Assembly: GCF_024129355.1 (NCBI RefSeq) | Contig: NZ_JAMXXP010000001.1 | Coordinates: 1 to 64,000, forward strand | Direction: 5' to 3' | From: Acinetobacter lwoffii | GTDB lineage: Bacteria > Pseudomonadota > Gammaproteobacteria > Pseudomonadales > Moraxellaceae | DNA: 64,000 nt | In this document: one piece after another, positions 46,724 to 56,033 of the stretch | How positions within the stretch are numbered: position 1 is the stretch's first letter | How the letters are laid out: every line of letters starts with the position of its first letter | Notes under the pieces: model-generated | The model's input: only the letters and a program-made list of their open reading frames with translations | Databases searched by the model: none | Told to the model about the DNA's origin: nothing | Position numbers and translations under genes: made by a program

Positions 46724-48223
46724 ATGGGAAATTTCTTTTTTCTTCAGCTACTCACGGTGGTCTTTGCTCTGTCTATTGCCACGACCATGTTTAATAAGCG
46801 CGTTTTAGGCTTTCCGCAAGCGATCGGTGTCCCTATTGTCTCTGCAATCTTTGTTTTCATTTTGCAGTGGGGCGCCAGTTTACTGCATGGTAATCCATTC
46901 TTTAGCATCAATATTGACAATATCGAGCAGGCTGTTCGTCACATCGATTTCTATGACTTTCTGATCAATGGGGTGATCTGTTTTATCCTGACTTCATCTG
47001 CGCTGAAGTTTAAGGTTTCAGATTTGCGTAATCACTGGCGGCCGATCAGTATTCTGGCTGGTCTGGCTTTGGTGTTCTGTGCAGTGTTCTTTGGCGTGGT
47101 GTTGTATGGTTATCAGTTCCTGATTGGTAAGCATGTTGACTTGCTGGTTTTGCTATTGCTAGGGGCGGCCTTGGGCGCCACAGATCCGATCGGCATTAAA
47201 GGGGTATTGAGTTCGGTTCGTGCACCGCATCATTTGATTGTCAAGCTTGAAGGCGAATCACTGTTTAATGATGCAATGTGTATTGCCTTATTTATGACCT
47301 TGCTCAATGTTCTGCAAGGTGAAAACTTTACGGTACTGGCAGTGCTGCAAACCTTGCTTTATGAAATTGTCGTGGCGGTGCTGATTGGTCTCGGATTTGG
47401 TTTTGCGATCTTGCGGATTTTGCGCGGTAAGCATGAAATGGAATCTCTGATTTTGACCACGGCCTTGCTGGCTTGTGGTTCCTATCTGGTGGCTTTGCTG
47501 GCACATGCTTCCGCGCCAATTGCCTGTGTGATTGGTGGTTTGATTGTTGGCAATAAATGGAAAGAAATCCTGGCAGATGCTGAAATTGGTGACGTTAATC
47601 ATTTCTGGCATACGGTTGAGGGAATTATCAATTCATTCCTGTTTACCCTGATTGGTCTAGAATTGTTTATTCTGGACTTGAGTACTAGTCTGGTTCTGGG
47701 CGGAATGGTGGCTTTTGTGATTCTACATCTGGCCCGTTTTGCAGCCAACTATCTGGCCTTTGCCATGTTCCCAAAAGTCAGCAAGAAAAGCTATAACGGC
47801 AGTTTGACCATCCTGTCTTGGGGCGGAGTACGGGGCGGGATTTCTTTGGCCTTAATTCTGGCGGTCGCCAATGTTCCTCAGCTGGAAGCCTATAGCAGTA
47901 TTCTGGTGGGCTATACCTTTATTGTAGTGCTATTGTCCGGTGTGGTATGTGGCTTGGGCCTGCCTGCGGTGATGAATGCGTTTTATTATAATCCCAATGA
48001 AGAGACGCAGGGCTTTAAAGGCTGGTATCAACGCATGTGTCATAAAATGAATCGTAAGGGTTTTCGCTATATTGTTGGAGAAGATGCCAAAGGAAATGAG
48101 ACTATTACTATCTTTCAGCCAGAAATTCTGATTGATCAGAAAGATGCAGATGGCGTTGCCACGGTGCATCATCCAGATAAAGTTCAGGAAGTAAAAAGAC
48201 TGGAAAATCCGGATAATTTCTAA
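46724..48223 (+). CDS. CPA1-family Na+/H+ antiporter (NhaP-like)
   Basis: Inner-membrane cation/proton antiporter of 499 residues with about 12 hydrophobic segments. The ion-binding helix is LGATDPIGIKGVLSSV with Asp, followed by the family block LEGESLFNDAMCIALF; later LSWGGVRGGISLALIL carries the conserved Arg. The C-terminal ~90 residues are hydrophilic and cytoplasmic. Monocistronic. NhaP is the best match; the preferred cation (Na+ or K+) cannot be read. Confidence 0.94.
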   Translation: MGNFFFLQLLTVVFALSIATTMFNKRVLGFPQAIGVPIVSAIFVFILQWGASLLHGNPFFSINIDNIEQAVRHIDFYDFLINGVICFILTSSALKFKVSDLRNHWRPISILAGLALVFCAVFFGVVLYGYQFLIGKHVDLLVLLLLGAALGATDPIGIKGVLSSVRAPHHLIVKLEGESLFNDAMCIALFMTLLNVLQGENFTVLAVLQTLLYEIVVAVLIGLGFGFAILRILRGKHEMESLILTTALLACGSYLVALLAHASAPIACVIGGLIVGNKWKEILADAEIGDVNHFWHTVEGIINSFLFTLIGLELFILDLSTSLVLGGMVAFVILHLARFAANYLAFAMFPKVSKKSYNGSLTILSWGGVRGGISLALILAVANVPQLEAYSSILVGYTFIVVLLSGVVCGLGLPAVMNAFYYNPNEETQGFKGWYQRMCHKMNRKGFRYIVGEDAKGNETITIFQPEILIDQKDADGVATVHHPDKVQEVKRLENPDNF

Positions 48224-48376
48224 AGATAAAACTTAGAAGATCAAGAGACTGTTAGATTGGTTTTTATAGTGAGATGAGAGCTTGAATCAGCGTATTTCAT
48301 CAGGCTTAATCACTCTCCTATAGCTTTTTTACTGGGGGTGGATTGTGATTTTTGATTTAAATAAGCTATTAATGAG

Positions 48377-48724
48377 ATGAAAATGACCCAGACAAGTTCA
48401 GCCAGTCAGGAAATGGTAGAAATGATTTTGGCTGTGGTCAATCAGATTCCATATGCCAAAGTCGCCACCTACGGACAGATTGCCAGGCTGGCAGGTTTAC
48501 CCAAACATGCGCGATTGGTCGGACGGGTATTAAGTCATCTAGATTCGGACACTAATATTCCCTGGTATCGGGTGATCAATGCCCAGGCGAAAATCAGTGT
48601 GAAGCAACTAGACGAATATGGCCAGAATATCCAGCAGCAAAAACTTATGCAGGAAGGAATTTGTTTTAGAGGTGATCGAGTGGATTTAAAACGCTATCAA
48701 TGGGATGGTCGAGTAGAGATATAA
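48377..48724 (+). CDS. Alkyltransferase-like (ATL) DNA repair protein
   Basis: A 115-residue relative of O6-alkylguanine-DNA alkyltransferase that binds alkylated guanine without repairing it and hands it to nucleotide excision repair. The DNA-binding region matches MGMT (IPYAKVATYGQIARLAGLPKHARLVGRVL). At the active site PCHRV is replaced by PWYRV (in NIPWYRVIN), so the alkyl-acceptor Cys is absent, which defines the ATL group. The start is either ATG 48377 or ATG 48383; both are close behind a weak GAG. Confidence 0.9.
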   Translation: MKMTQTSSASQEMVEMILAVVNQIPYAKVATYGQIARLAGLPKHARLVGRVLSHLDSDTNIPWYRVINAQAKISVKQLDEYGQNIQQQKLMQEGICFRGDRVDLKRYQWDGRVEI

Positions 48725-48757
48725 AAATCCCCACTTGGTGAAAAGTGGGGATTTTAA
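48724..48757. terminator. Bidirectional terminator
   Basis: A 13-base stem AAAATCCCCACTT / AAGTGGGGATTTT (48724-48736 and 48743-48755). Confidence 0.9.
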
Positions 48758-48764
48758 AGATGAT

Positions 48765-49205
48765 TTAGTTGCGAATCACCATTACTGGAATATCCGCTTG
48801 GCCGAGAATGCTTTGCGCTACGCTGCCAAGGAACAGTTTTTTGAAGCCAGTACGGCCATGAGAACCAATCACGATCAGGTCAGAATTTAAATCTTTAGCT
48901 GCTTTGACAATCTCGCTATAAATTACCTGACCCTCAAGGAGCTGTGTATCCACTTCAACACCGGCACCAGAGAATTTTGCTTTGGCTTCATCCAGCGTTT
49001 TCAGGATGGAAGTGCGGGCACGTTCAATCAGGTCATTGGTTTGTGCCGCAGAGATATATTCTGCAGCGATATAAGGGTCCAGCGCTAGCACTTGAACCAC
49101 TGTGACTTTACTGTTAAATGCTTTGGCAATTTCTACAGCTTTATCTACTGCAGCATACGATGTTTCTGAACCGTCAACAGGTACTAAAATATGTTCAAAA
49201 GGCAT
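48765..49205 (-). CDS. Universal stress protein (UspA family)
   Basis: Single-domain 146-residue UspA fold. The nucleotide-binding features are ILVPVDGSE at the start and the glycine loop GSHGRTGFKKLFLGSVA at the C-terminal end, matching the ATP-binding subclass. Binding-site AAGGGGAATTTAG-like purines precede the ATG on the minus strand. Monocistronic. The stress it responds to cannot be read. Confidence 0.94.
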   Translation of the reverse strand: MPFEHILVPVDGSETSYAAVDKAVEIAKAFNSKVTVVQVLALDPYIAAEYISAAQTNDLIERARTSILKTLDEAKAKFSGAGVEVDTQLLEGQVIYSEIVKAAKDLNSDLIVIGSHGRTGFKKLFLGSVAQSILGQADIPVMVIRN

Positions 49206-49445
49206 TAGAATTCTCCTAAGGGGAATTTAGAGTTATAAAATTATGACGCGTTAAACCGGGTACGAATAGTTGTTTATACTTTGATCATAGCCTGTATTGT
49301 ATAAAAATAAAACCAAGTAAATACATAGGTATAATGTCTAATAGATTAAAGAATAAAGCACCTGTTTAGAGCTATTGAACCGAGTTGTTTATTTAGCCTA
49401 AGTTAATAATTTATATGTAATTAATGTGATAGCTTAAGACAGTGA

Positions 49446-49850
49446 TTAATCACATCGAATAGAGGTCGGGTCTAATTTTATTTGCGGTGACAGCTGTTCA
49501 TAACGATTTAAAATTGTTTGAGTTTCACCTGCATAAATTTTTTGCTGTAGCTGCCGGATTTTATGTTCTGTCACATGTAAACGCGCACAATGTAATGCAA
49601 TCTGATTTTCCCGGGTTACCGCCAGTCGTTGACTCTGCTCATATTCCGGATAGGGCTCGATTTTCTGCTGTGCTCTGCTGAGTTGTGCCAAAGATCGTTT
49701 TTGCTGCATGCTCATCAGTTGCTGCTGATTAATCCACTGTGCCACATCACGTCTGACGCCATTATAATCTACGAAAATAGGCGAGATGATCTAGCAGGCA
49801 CTCAGACTTGAAAGGCCAATGAGTAAAATAGATATTTTGATTTTATACAT
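49446..49850 (-). pseudogene. Lipoprotein gene interrupted by an amber codon after the lipobox
   Basis: ATG at 49850, behind GAGG about eight bases upstream, encodes a perfect lipoprotein signal peptide, MYKIKISILLIGLSSLSAC, whose lipobox is LSAC. The codon right after the Cys is TAG (49791-49793). The frame then stays open for another 115 codons in the same phase, to the stop at 49446, giving a charged, Gln-rich, probably coiled-coil protein (VRRDVAQWINQQQLM...). A CAG-to-TAG change at codon 20 explains this. The part from GTG 49745 could only be expressed by internal initiation and would lack the signal. A sequencing error is not excluded. Confidence 0.7.
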
Positions 49851-49981
49851 TTGATGAATCCTCGAAGAATTAAAGGGTGCTATGAATGCGTGAATTACAT
49901 ACTAAAAAAACCTTTTTTGTTTAAAATTTAAAAGTTTATTCCGTATTTGCATAAAGACTGAACATTTGTGTTTTAAAATGC

Positions 49982-50010
49982 TTGACGATAGAAGCTGAAA
50001 TTACGATAAT
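49982..50010 (+). promoter_or_regulatory. Promoter of tRNA-Met
   Basis: TTGACG (49982-49987), 17-base spacer, GATAAT (50005-50010), then GCGC at the expected start region, a GC-rich discriminator as in stringently controlled RNA promoters. Confidence 0.75.
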
Positions 50011-50025
50011 GCGCACACAGTTTAC

Positions 50026-50102
50026 GGCTATGTAGCTCAGTTGGTTAGAGCACCGCACTCATAATGCGGGGGTCACAAGTTCAAGTCTCGTCATAGCCAC
50101 CA
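50026..50102 (+). tRNA. tRNA-Met (CAT), elongator type
   Basis: The acceptor stem GGCTATG pairs with CATAGCC (50092-50098), then A and an encoded CCA. The D arm is AGCTCAGTTGGTTAGAGC; the anticodon stem CCGCA / TGCGG has loop CTCATAA with CAT at 50060-50062; the T arm carries TTCAAGT. The first pair G-C and overall sequence match elongator Met of E. coli closely, not the initiator. A lysidine-modified Ile2 tRNA shares the anticodon but is less similar. Confidence 0.95.
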
Positions 50103-50109
50103 TTTTAAA

Positions 50110-50140
50110 AGACCAAGCTCTCAGCTTGGTCTCTTTTTTT
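50110..50140 (+). terminator. tRNA-Met terminator
   Basis: AGACCAAGCT / AGCTTGGTCT stem with a three-base loop, followed by CTTTTTTT. Confidence 0.9.
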
Positions 50141-50260
50141 GTCTTTTAAAAAGTACTGCAAACTATAAAAAATATTTGAAGCATCCACTAATTTTTTCAG
50201 ATTTCTCAAAACATCATTTTTCCTTAATATTGAGTCTGATCTTCATTTTACTGTCGCATA

Positions 50261-50292
50261 AAAAAATCGCCCAAGCATTCACTTGGACGATT
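50261..50292 (-). terminator. nadE terminator
   Basis: ATCGCCCAAG (50266-50275) pairs with CTTGGACGAT (50282-50291) through one G-U pair; on the minus strand a run of T's follows. Confidence 0.8.
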
Positions 50293-50318
50293 CTGATTTA
50301 CATCATTGAGAGCAGAAT

Positions 50319-51944
50319 TTAGCTACCTGCTTTCCATCCATTGACGATTGGATAACGACGCTCACGGCCATAAGAACGTGAACTGATACGTGGTCCAATG
50401 GCACCTTGGCGGCGCTTGTACTCATTGATATCAACCAGACGAATCACTTTTTTCACGACTTCAGCATCAAAGCCTTTGGCAATGATATCGTCTTGACTCA
50501 TATCTTCTTCAATATACGAATACAAGATCGCATCCAGAATGTCATAAGCAGGCAAAGAGTCTTGATCGACCTGATCCGGACGCAGTTCTGCTGAAGGTGG
50601 GCGGGTAATCACACGTTCCGGAATCACTGGAATTTCTGAAATGCTGTTACGATACTTCGCCAGTTCAAACACAATGGTTTTATATACATCTTTCAGAACT
50701 GCATAACCACCGACCATATCGCCATACAGGGTGCAATAACCGACAGCTAGTTCAGATTTATTACCGGTTGCCAGCACCAGATTACCGAATTTATTAGACA
50801 GGGCCATCAATAAGGTGCCACGTGAACGTGCTTGCAGGTTTTCCTCGGTGGCATCGACTGGAGCATTGCCAAAGAATGGGAATAGCACCTGCATAAAGCC
50901 GCTTACCACTGGATTGATTTCGGCAATACCGAAAGTCACGCCCATATTTTTGGCTTGAGCCGCTGCATCTTCTACACTGATTTGTGCGGTATAGGTATAA
51001 GGCATCATCACAGCCTGAACTTTGTCTGCGCCAAGCGCATCTACAGCAATCGCTAGGGTCAGGGCAGAGTCAATGCCGCCAGACAGTCCCAGAATCACAC
51101 CTGGGAAGCCAGAACGCTGTACATAATCACGTGTAGCCATGACCAGGCTTTGATAAATCTCAGCCATGGTGTCTAAAGCAGGTGCAATTGCACCTTTACT
51201 GAATTGCAGTTGTTCAGCATTAAATTCTGCAATTGCCAGATTTTCCTGGAAAGTTGGTGCCTGTAAAGCCACCTCGCCAGATTTGTTCAGCACAAAACTG
51301 GTACCGTCAAAGATCAGATCATCCTGACCACCGACCTGATTACAGTACACCAGATTGATATTCAGCTGTTTGACCAAGGCCGCCATGGTTTCAATGCGAT
51401 GTTGTGGTTTACCCACTTCATATGGCGAGGCATTCAGTACCAAAGCTGTGTCGATATTCAGTTTTGCCAGTTGCTGAACAGTCGCCAAAGACCAGACATC
51501 TTCACAGATCAGTACGCCAAATTTATGTCCAAGATACTCAAAAACCAGATGCTGATGACCTTCGCCAAAATAACGCTTTTCATCAAATACGCCATAGTTT
51601 GGCAACACTTGCTTGTTATAAACACCCAGTACTTCGCCATCTTTCATGACAGCAGCCGAGTTATAACGCTGACCATCTTCAGTTTGATTAACAAAACCAA
51701 AGACCATGACAATATCTTTTACTTCAGTCAGTTTTTCAAAAGCAGCTTTGGTGCGTTTCACCAGACTTGGGCGAATTAATAAGTCTTCTGCAGGATAGCC
51801 CAATGTTGAAAGTTCAGGAAAGATAATCAGATCTGCTTTATCTTTTTTAGCCTGATTGGCCAGATCAATCATTTTTTGCGTATTTGCATCCAGATTGCCC
51901 ACATGTGGAGAGAATTGAGCAATCGCAATTTTAAAACTTTTCAT
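50319..51944 (-). CDS. nadE: Glutamine-dependent NAD+ synthetase
   Basis: Last step of NAD synthesis: amidates deamido-NAD+ with glutamine-derived ammonia. The N-terminal nitrilase-type domain has its Glu (FPELSTLGYP), Lys region (NKQVLPNYGVFDEKRYF) and Cys (GVLICEDVWS). The C-terminal synthetase domain has the ATP loop LGLSGGIDSALTLAI near residue 285 and ATGNKSE. Length 541 matches the two-domain form. AGGA is upstream of the ATG. Monocistronic. Confidence 0.98.
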   Translation of the reverse strand: MKSFKIAIAQFSPHVGNLDANTQKMIDLANQAKKDKADLIIFPELSTLGYPAEDLLIRPSLVKRTKAAFEKLTEVKDIVMVFGFVNQTEDGQRYNSAAVMKDGEVLGVYNKQVLPNYGVFDEKRYFGEGHQHLVFEYLGHKFGVLICEDVWSLATVQQLAKLNIDTALVLNASPYEVGKPQHRIETMAALVKQLNINLVYCNQVGGQDDLIFDGTSFVLNKSGEVALQAPTFQENLAIAEFNAEQLQFSKGAIAPALDTMAEIYQSLVMATRDYVQRSGFPGVILGLSGGIDSALTLAIAVDALGADKVQAVMMPYTYTAQISVEDAAAQAKNMGVTFGIAEINPVVSGFMQVLFPFFGNAPVDATEENLQARSRGTLLMALSNKFGNLVLATGNKSELAVGYCTLYGDMVGGYAVLKDVYKTIVFELAKYRNSISEIPVIPERVITRPPSAELRPDQVDQDSLPAYDILDAILYSYIEEDMSQDDIIAKGFDAEVVKKVIRLVDINEYKRRQGAIGPRISSRSYGRERRYPIVNGWKAGS

Positions 51945-52316
51945 TCCAAGTAAATCCTATTCCTATAGGTTGATACACTAAATTACTGATTTTTATAATT
52001 ATAATTATTCAGTTGAGTGCACTTCGATATTCATAAAATGCCAAATGGCTTAAATAAAAAACTTTTTATCGCATGATCATTGAATCTTAATCTGCGATGC
52101 AAAATAATCATACCGGCTTATTTTATCGAAATTTTATCGATAAGCTAGAGCTGATTTAGCAGAACAGGCATTGAGTGAAAAAAGTTATTATATAAACTTA
52201 GAAAATATGCTGATTTTTTATGCATCTAGGCGTATATAAATTTAAAGGCTGAAGTCGAAATTTGGGCTTTTAAAATATGCCTTAGCTATATTGCTTAGAA
52301 TTAAACTGATTAAATA
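51945..52316. other. AT-rich gap between nadE and a zincin gene
   Basis: No supported gene. Holds the minus-strand nadE promoter region. TTTTATCGA is directly repeated around 52122-52141, overlapping the small palindrome TTATCGATAA; no function can be assigned. Confidence 0.4.
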
Positions 52317-52820
52317 TCATCTGTTTATTTGGGGATTTAAAATAATATTCGGAATTTTTTTTAGAAAAATATCTCGGGCAATATCGCCTTGTTGTTCAAT
52401 ATTGTAGGTTGAAAATGATTTGTTGGGATTAAATTGATATTTGTACGGATTATATTTTCCCAAGCTGAGAAAATAAGCACTTTGTAAAAATGCCCCTTTT
52501 AAAAGCACATTGATCTGACATTGGTGTTGATAAATATGCGCCATCTCATGAATAAATAGTGCCTGATAAGATAAACTCTCGCGCGAATAATCTTCCTGAT
52601 AATTTAAATTGCGTACATGGATGTAGCCACTGGGCGCCATAATGACATGTTTGGATTGCCAGGGCAGGTAGGGGTGATTCATGATTTTAACGCGGGAATA
52701 ATCGATCAGGTTGCCAAATACTCGTTGGGAAATTTTGATTTCACCAGACGTTAAACTGCGGCACTTAAACTGTTCAAAACGAACCAGTCTCAAAATAAAG
52801 GGCAGAAAATACAACAGCAT
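52317..52820 (-). CDS. Small zincin-like protein (Vgr-related type)
   Basis: A 167-residue protein with a hydrophobic N-terminus (MLLYFLPFILRLV) and a clear zinc-peptidase motif HEMAH at 91-95 in ALFIHEMAHIYQHQ. Flanking text (VFGNLIDYSRVKI, YIHVRNLNYQEDYS) is like the small zincins annotated as Vgr-related proteins in proteobacteria. The third zinc ligand is not certain; EQQGDIARD near the C-terminus could supply an acidic one. No T6SS genes lie nearby. AT-rich relative to gltA. It could be a peptidase or a peptidoglycan-linked accessory factor. Confidence 0.7.
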   Translation of the reverse strand: MLLYFLPFILRLVRFEQFKCRSLTSGEIKISQRVFGNLIDYSRVKIMNHPYLPWQSKHVIMAPSGYIHVRNLNYQEDYSRESLSYQALFIHEMAHIYQHQCQINVLLKGAFLQSAYFLSLGKYNPYKYQFNPNKSFSTYNIEQQGDIARDIFLKKIPNIILNPQINR

Positions 52821-52924
52821 TCAATATACGTCCTGTTTTTAGGTGACTTAATCCGTGAATATGATTTTGATATATTCATTTTAAAACGTTTCAGGTCAAT
52901 TTTTTGTAGGCTTTTGTCAGTGCT

Positions 52925-52952
52925 AAAAAAACCACCCGGGTGGGTGGTTTTC
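52925..52952 (-). terminator. gltA terminator
   Basis: AAACCACCC (52929-52937) and GGGTGGTTT (52942-52950) around GGGT, with A's that become the minus-strand T-tract. Confidence 0.9.
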
Positions 52953-52976
52953 TTGAGTCTTTCGACGCGGTTCGAA

Positions 52977-54251
52977 TTAACGAACGATATCGCGTTGAAC
53001 TTCGCCAGTATAAAGCTGACGAGGACGACCGATCTTGTAAGGACCGCTGTGCATTTCTAACCAGTGGCTGATCCAGCCAACAGTACGTGCAAGCGCGAAG
53101 ATCACAGTAAACATTTCTGTCGGGATACCAATCGCTTTAAGGATGATACCTGAGTAGAAGTCTACGTTAGGGTATAGGTTACGCTTGATGAAGTATTCGT
53201 CAGAAAGTGCGATACGTTCAAGTTCCATAGCCAGTGCAAGCTGTGGATCATTGATGCCAAGTGCACCAAGAACTTCGTCACAAGTTTCTTTCATTACTTT
53301 CGCGCGTGGATCGAAGTTTTTGTAAACTCGGTGACCAAAGCCCATCAGTTTAACTTCTTTAGTCTTCACTTTTTCCATGAAGCCAGCAACGTTTTCTACA
53401 GTGCCGATTTCGTCAAGCATCTTAAGAACAGCTTCGTTCGCGCCGCCATGAGCAGGACCCCAAAGTGCAGAGATACCAGCAGCGATACATGCATACGGGT
53501 TAGCACCAGTAGAACCAGCTAAACGTACTGTAGACGTAGACGCATTTTGTTCGTGGTCAGCATGAAGCGTGAAGATACGGTCCATTGCTTTTGCAAGAAT
53601 CGGATCAACTTTGTAATCACGGTCTGCAGGAGTAGCAAACATCATGTGCAGGAAGTTTTCTGCATAACCAAGGTCGTTACGTGGGTAAACGAATGGTTGA
53701 CCGATGGTGTACTTGTAGCTCCAAGCTGCCAGCGTAGGAATCTTCGCGATTAAACGAATCGCAGTGATTTCACGGTGGTTCACATCTTCGATGTCAAGGT
53801 TGTTGTGATAGAATGCAGACAACGCACCAACCACACCTACCATGATCGCCATAGGATGCGCATCACGACGGAAACCATTGTAGAAACGGCTAACTTGATC
53901 GTGAACCATTGTATGGTTACGTACTTTAGCGTCAAATTCTTCTTTTTGCTCAGCAGTTGGAAGTTCGCCATTTAACAATAAATAGCAAGTTTCCAGGTAA
54001 TCAGCTTTAGTCGCCAATTGATCGATTGGGTAGCCACGGTGTAAAAGTACACCTTTGTTACCATCGATGAACGTGATTTTAGACTCGCACGCAGCTGTCG
54101 CCATAAAACCAGGATCAAAAGTAAAGTGACCTGCAGCCAACACATCTTTAACGTCGATTACATCTGGGCCCAATGTGCCGCTGTAAATTGGTAGTTCAAT
54201 TTCTTTGCCATCAAGCTGTAAAACGGCTTTCTTGCCAGTTGCTTCAGACAT
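52977..54251 (-). CDS. gltA: Citrate synthase (type II)
   Basis: Condenses acetyl-CoA and oxaloacetate to start the TCA cycle. The 424-residue length and N-terminal beta extension ([28 protein letters not shown]) mark the hexameric NADH-sensitive type II enzyme of gammaproteobacteria. The active-site histidines lie in [12 protein letters not shown] and [19 protein letters not shown] stands eight bases before the ATG. It diverges from the sdh-suc operon, the standard Acinetobacter order. Confidence 0.99.
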   Translation of the reverse strand: MSEATGKKAVLQLDGKEIELPIYSGTLGPDVIDVKDVLAAGHFTFDPGFMATAACESKITFIDGNKGVLLHRGYPIDQLATKADYLETCYLLLNGELPTAEQKEEFDAKVRNHTMVHDQVSRFYNGFRRDAHPMAIMVGVVGALSAFYHNNLDIEDVNHREITAIRLIAKIPTLAAWSYKYTIGQPFVYPRNDLGYAENFLHMMFATPADRDYKVDPILAKAMDRIFTLHADHEQNASTSTVRLAGSTGANPYACIAAGISALWGPAHGGANEAVLKMLDEIGTVENVAGFMEKVKTKEVKLMGFGHRVYKNFDPRAKVMKETCDEVLGALGINDPQLALAMELERIALSDEYFIKRNLYPNVDFYSGIILKAIGIPTEMFTVIFALARTVGWISHWLEMHSGPYKIGRPRQLYTGEVQRDIVR

Positions 54252-55257
54252 TCAATAGATCTCCTGTCCTGGTGAATGTATATCCGCTTTGTCTATCAAT
54301 CTTTTAATGCACAAAACGGACGGATCAAAAATTTGCTATAAGATTAGTGAGTACTGAAATTTTGTCAATTATACTTATGGATGAAAAAATGGCGGCCGCA
54401 CAGCGGTTTAGTCATATTCGCTCAGTATAAAAAGTTCAGTAAAATCACAGCATCAAACCTCTATAATAAGTCAAATTGATGCAGAGGTGCAGAAAAAAAT
54501 AGACTGCCTGGAGCATTTGTAAGCGTTTTTTCGTAGCAAGAAATGCGAGCGAAAATAGTGAGAGATTAAGGTGAATATGCTTAAAACTATATAAATCTCA
54601 TAACTTACATCGTTTTTACCAAGCTGAATTTCACAGGTGGAATTATAAATAAAAGCAATTAATTGAATTTTAAATCCGTTTTAATTGATTAAAAAATAGC
54701 TTAATAAATGGCCAACTTTGCAGCAAAGCTAGGCAGGATAAAAATAAATGAATGATTTTTTGAATCTAAATGCTTCAAATTGATTGAAAAACCCATCATC
54801 TGATGCACTAAGTCGCTATTTAACATCAGGTTATCTGAATCACTGTGCTGCTGCTGAATTGGGGCAAGTGGTCTGTTAAATATAGGCGCTTGATTTAAAT
54901 CTGAATTAAAAAGAGATTTAAATAATATTTGTGATGGAACTGTGCGTCTTTAGTCTAAAACTCAAACATGATCCTGTAGGCTGAAAACCGAGTAAATTAA
55001 TCATCTTAATTATTTAAAAACAATCATATAGATAGGAATTGAAAGGGTGGAATAATATATAAAGTCTGACTTATTGTTGTTAATGATTCTTATTTAATGG
55101 TTTTTTATCCAAAAAGCCAAATTCAGCCGTTTGTATTTTAATAGTTCACGTTTTATAATTCAGTGTCGTTTTGATTTTAGGCATGTATTTGCCTGAGAAT
55201 GCCAGCTTTCCTTCGAATTAATTCCAACAAACTCCGGATGGAGTTTTTACTTACAGG
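54252..55257. other. Long divergent intergenic region, gltA / sdhC
   Basis: About 1 kb with no supported gene on either strand. It must contain the gltA promoter (a TTGACA on the minus strand lies near 54364) and the sdh promoter. Most is AT-rich with scattered short ORFs lacking binding sites. An imperfect inverted repeat AGGCA / TGCCT lies at about 55179-55194, and a hairpin just before sdhC is listed separately. The length is unusual for such a compact window and could hide a small RNA, but I see no terminator-like structure that would prove it. Confidence 0.5.
55229..55248 (+). promoter_or_regulatory. Hairpin with T-run just before sdhC
   Basis: AAACTCC (55229-55235), loop GGAT, GGAGTTT (55240-55246), then TT. 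It ends ten bases before the sdhC ATG. It resembles a small terminator or translation-control hairpin in the leader. Confidence 0.4.
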
Positions 55258-55656
55258 ATGCCCGCTGTGAAAAGCAACAGACCTGTCAATTTGTCCATGG
55301 GTCAAGTTTTAGAAGTAAACTTAAAATCCCCCGTGGCTATTGCATCAATTCTACACCGTCTTTCAGGTGTTATCGTATTCTTACTCGTACCGGTCCTTCT
55401 ATGGATTTTAGACAAGTCATTGTCTTCGCCTGAAGGTTTTGCGCAAGTTCAAGAAATCTTTAACGGTTTCATTGTTCGCTTTATTGTATGGGTATTTGTC
55501 GCCGGCATGATTTTTCACTTTATTGCGGGTGTTAAGCATTTACTTGCTGACATTGGCGTTGCTGAAGAACTAGAAAGTGGCCGTGTTGCATCTACTATCG
55601 CATTAATCTTGTCTGCAATCGGTATTGTTGCAGCATTTGTATGGATCGTACTCTAA
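55258..55656 (+). CDS. sdhC: Succinate dehydrogenase cytochrome b556 subunit
   Basis: Membrane anchor that binds heme b and quinone in complex II. It has three hydrophobic helices (IVFLLVPVLLWIL, FIVWVFVAGMIFHFIAG, ALILSAIGIVAAFVWIV). The family blocks are SILHRLSGV (quinone Ser/Arg region) and FHFIAGVKHLLAD, whose His ligates heme. ATG 55258 gives 132 residues, but a GTG three codons later (55267) is better spaced from the AGGA at 55255 and may be the real start. First gene of sdhCDAB-sucAB-lpd. It overlaps sdhD by one base (TAATG). Confidence 0.96.
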   Translation: MPAVKSNRPVNLSMGQVLEVNLKSPVAIASILHRLSGVIVFLLVPVLLWILDKSLSSPEGFAQVQEIFNGFIVRFIVWVFVAGMIFHFIAGVKHLLADIGVAEELESGRVASTIALILSAIGIVAAFVWIVL

Positions 55657-56021
55657 TGAAAAGCGCTACTGGTTTAACAGGTTCAGGTTCTCGCGATTGG
55701 TTTCTCCAACGTGTCAGTGCTGTAGTTCTAGCTGTTTATACCGTTGTTGTACTGGGTTGGATTCTACTGAATGGTGGTTTCAACTTTGAACAGTGGTACG
55801 GCTTTATGATGACAGTTCCAATGAAGATCATGTCTTTGTTGGCGGTCTTATCTCTTGTTGCACACGCATGGATCGGCATGTGGCAGGTATTCACGGATTA
55901 TGTGACTACTCGTCAAATGGGTCCTTCAGCTTCAGGTTTACGCCTTGTACTGACTTCAGCAGTGATCATTGCTGTACTTGCATATGCAATCTGGGCGATC
56001 CAGATTTTTTGGGCGAATTGA
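55656..56021 (+). CDS. sdhD: Succinate dehydrogenase membrane anchor subunit
   Basis: Second membrane anchor of complex II, 121 residues with three hydrophobic helices (VVLAVYTVVVLGWILL and two more). GSRDWFLQRVSAVVLA is the family start, and AHAWIGMWQVFTDY has the conserved His and the quinone-site Asp/Tyr. ATG 55656 overlaps the sdhC stop (TAATG), which favours translational coupling; the longer frame from 55641 lies inside sdhC and is not supported. It ends 12 bases before sdhA. Confidence 0.96.
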   Translation: MKSATGLTGSGSRDWFLQRVSAVVLAVYTVVVLGWILLNGGFNFEQWYGFMMTVPMKIMSLLAVLSLVAHAWIGMWQVFTDYVTTRQMGPSASGLRLVLTSAVIIAVLAYAIWAIQIFWAN

Positions 56022-56033
56022 TAGGAAACAATC

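Noticed and set aside
49446..49745. Separate 99-residue gene starting at GTG 49745
   Set aside because: The upstream in-phase signal peptide and ribosome binding site show it is the body of an interrupted lipoprotein gene.
50026..50102. tRNA-Ile2 (lysidine CAT)
   Set aside because: The stem sequences follow elongator tRNA-Met closely; kept as Met.
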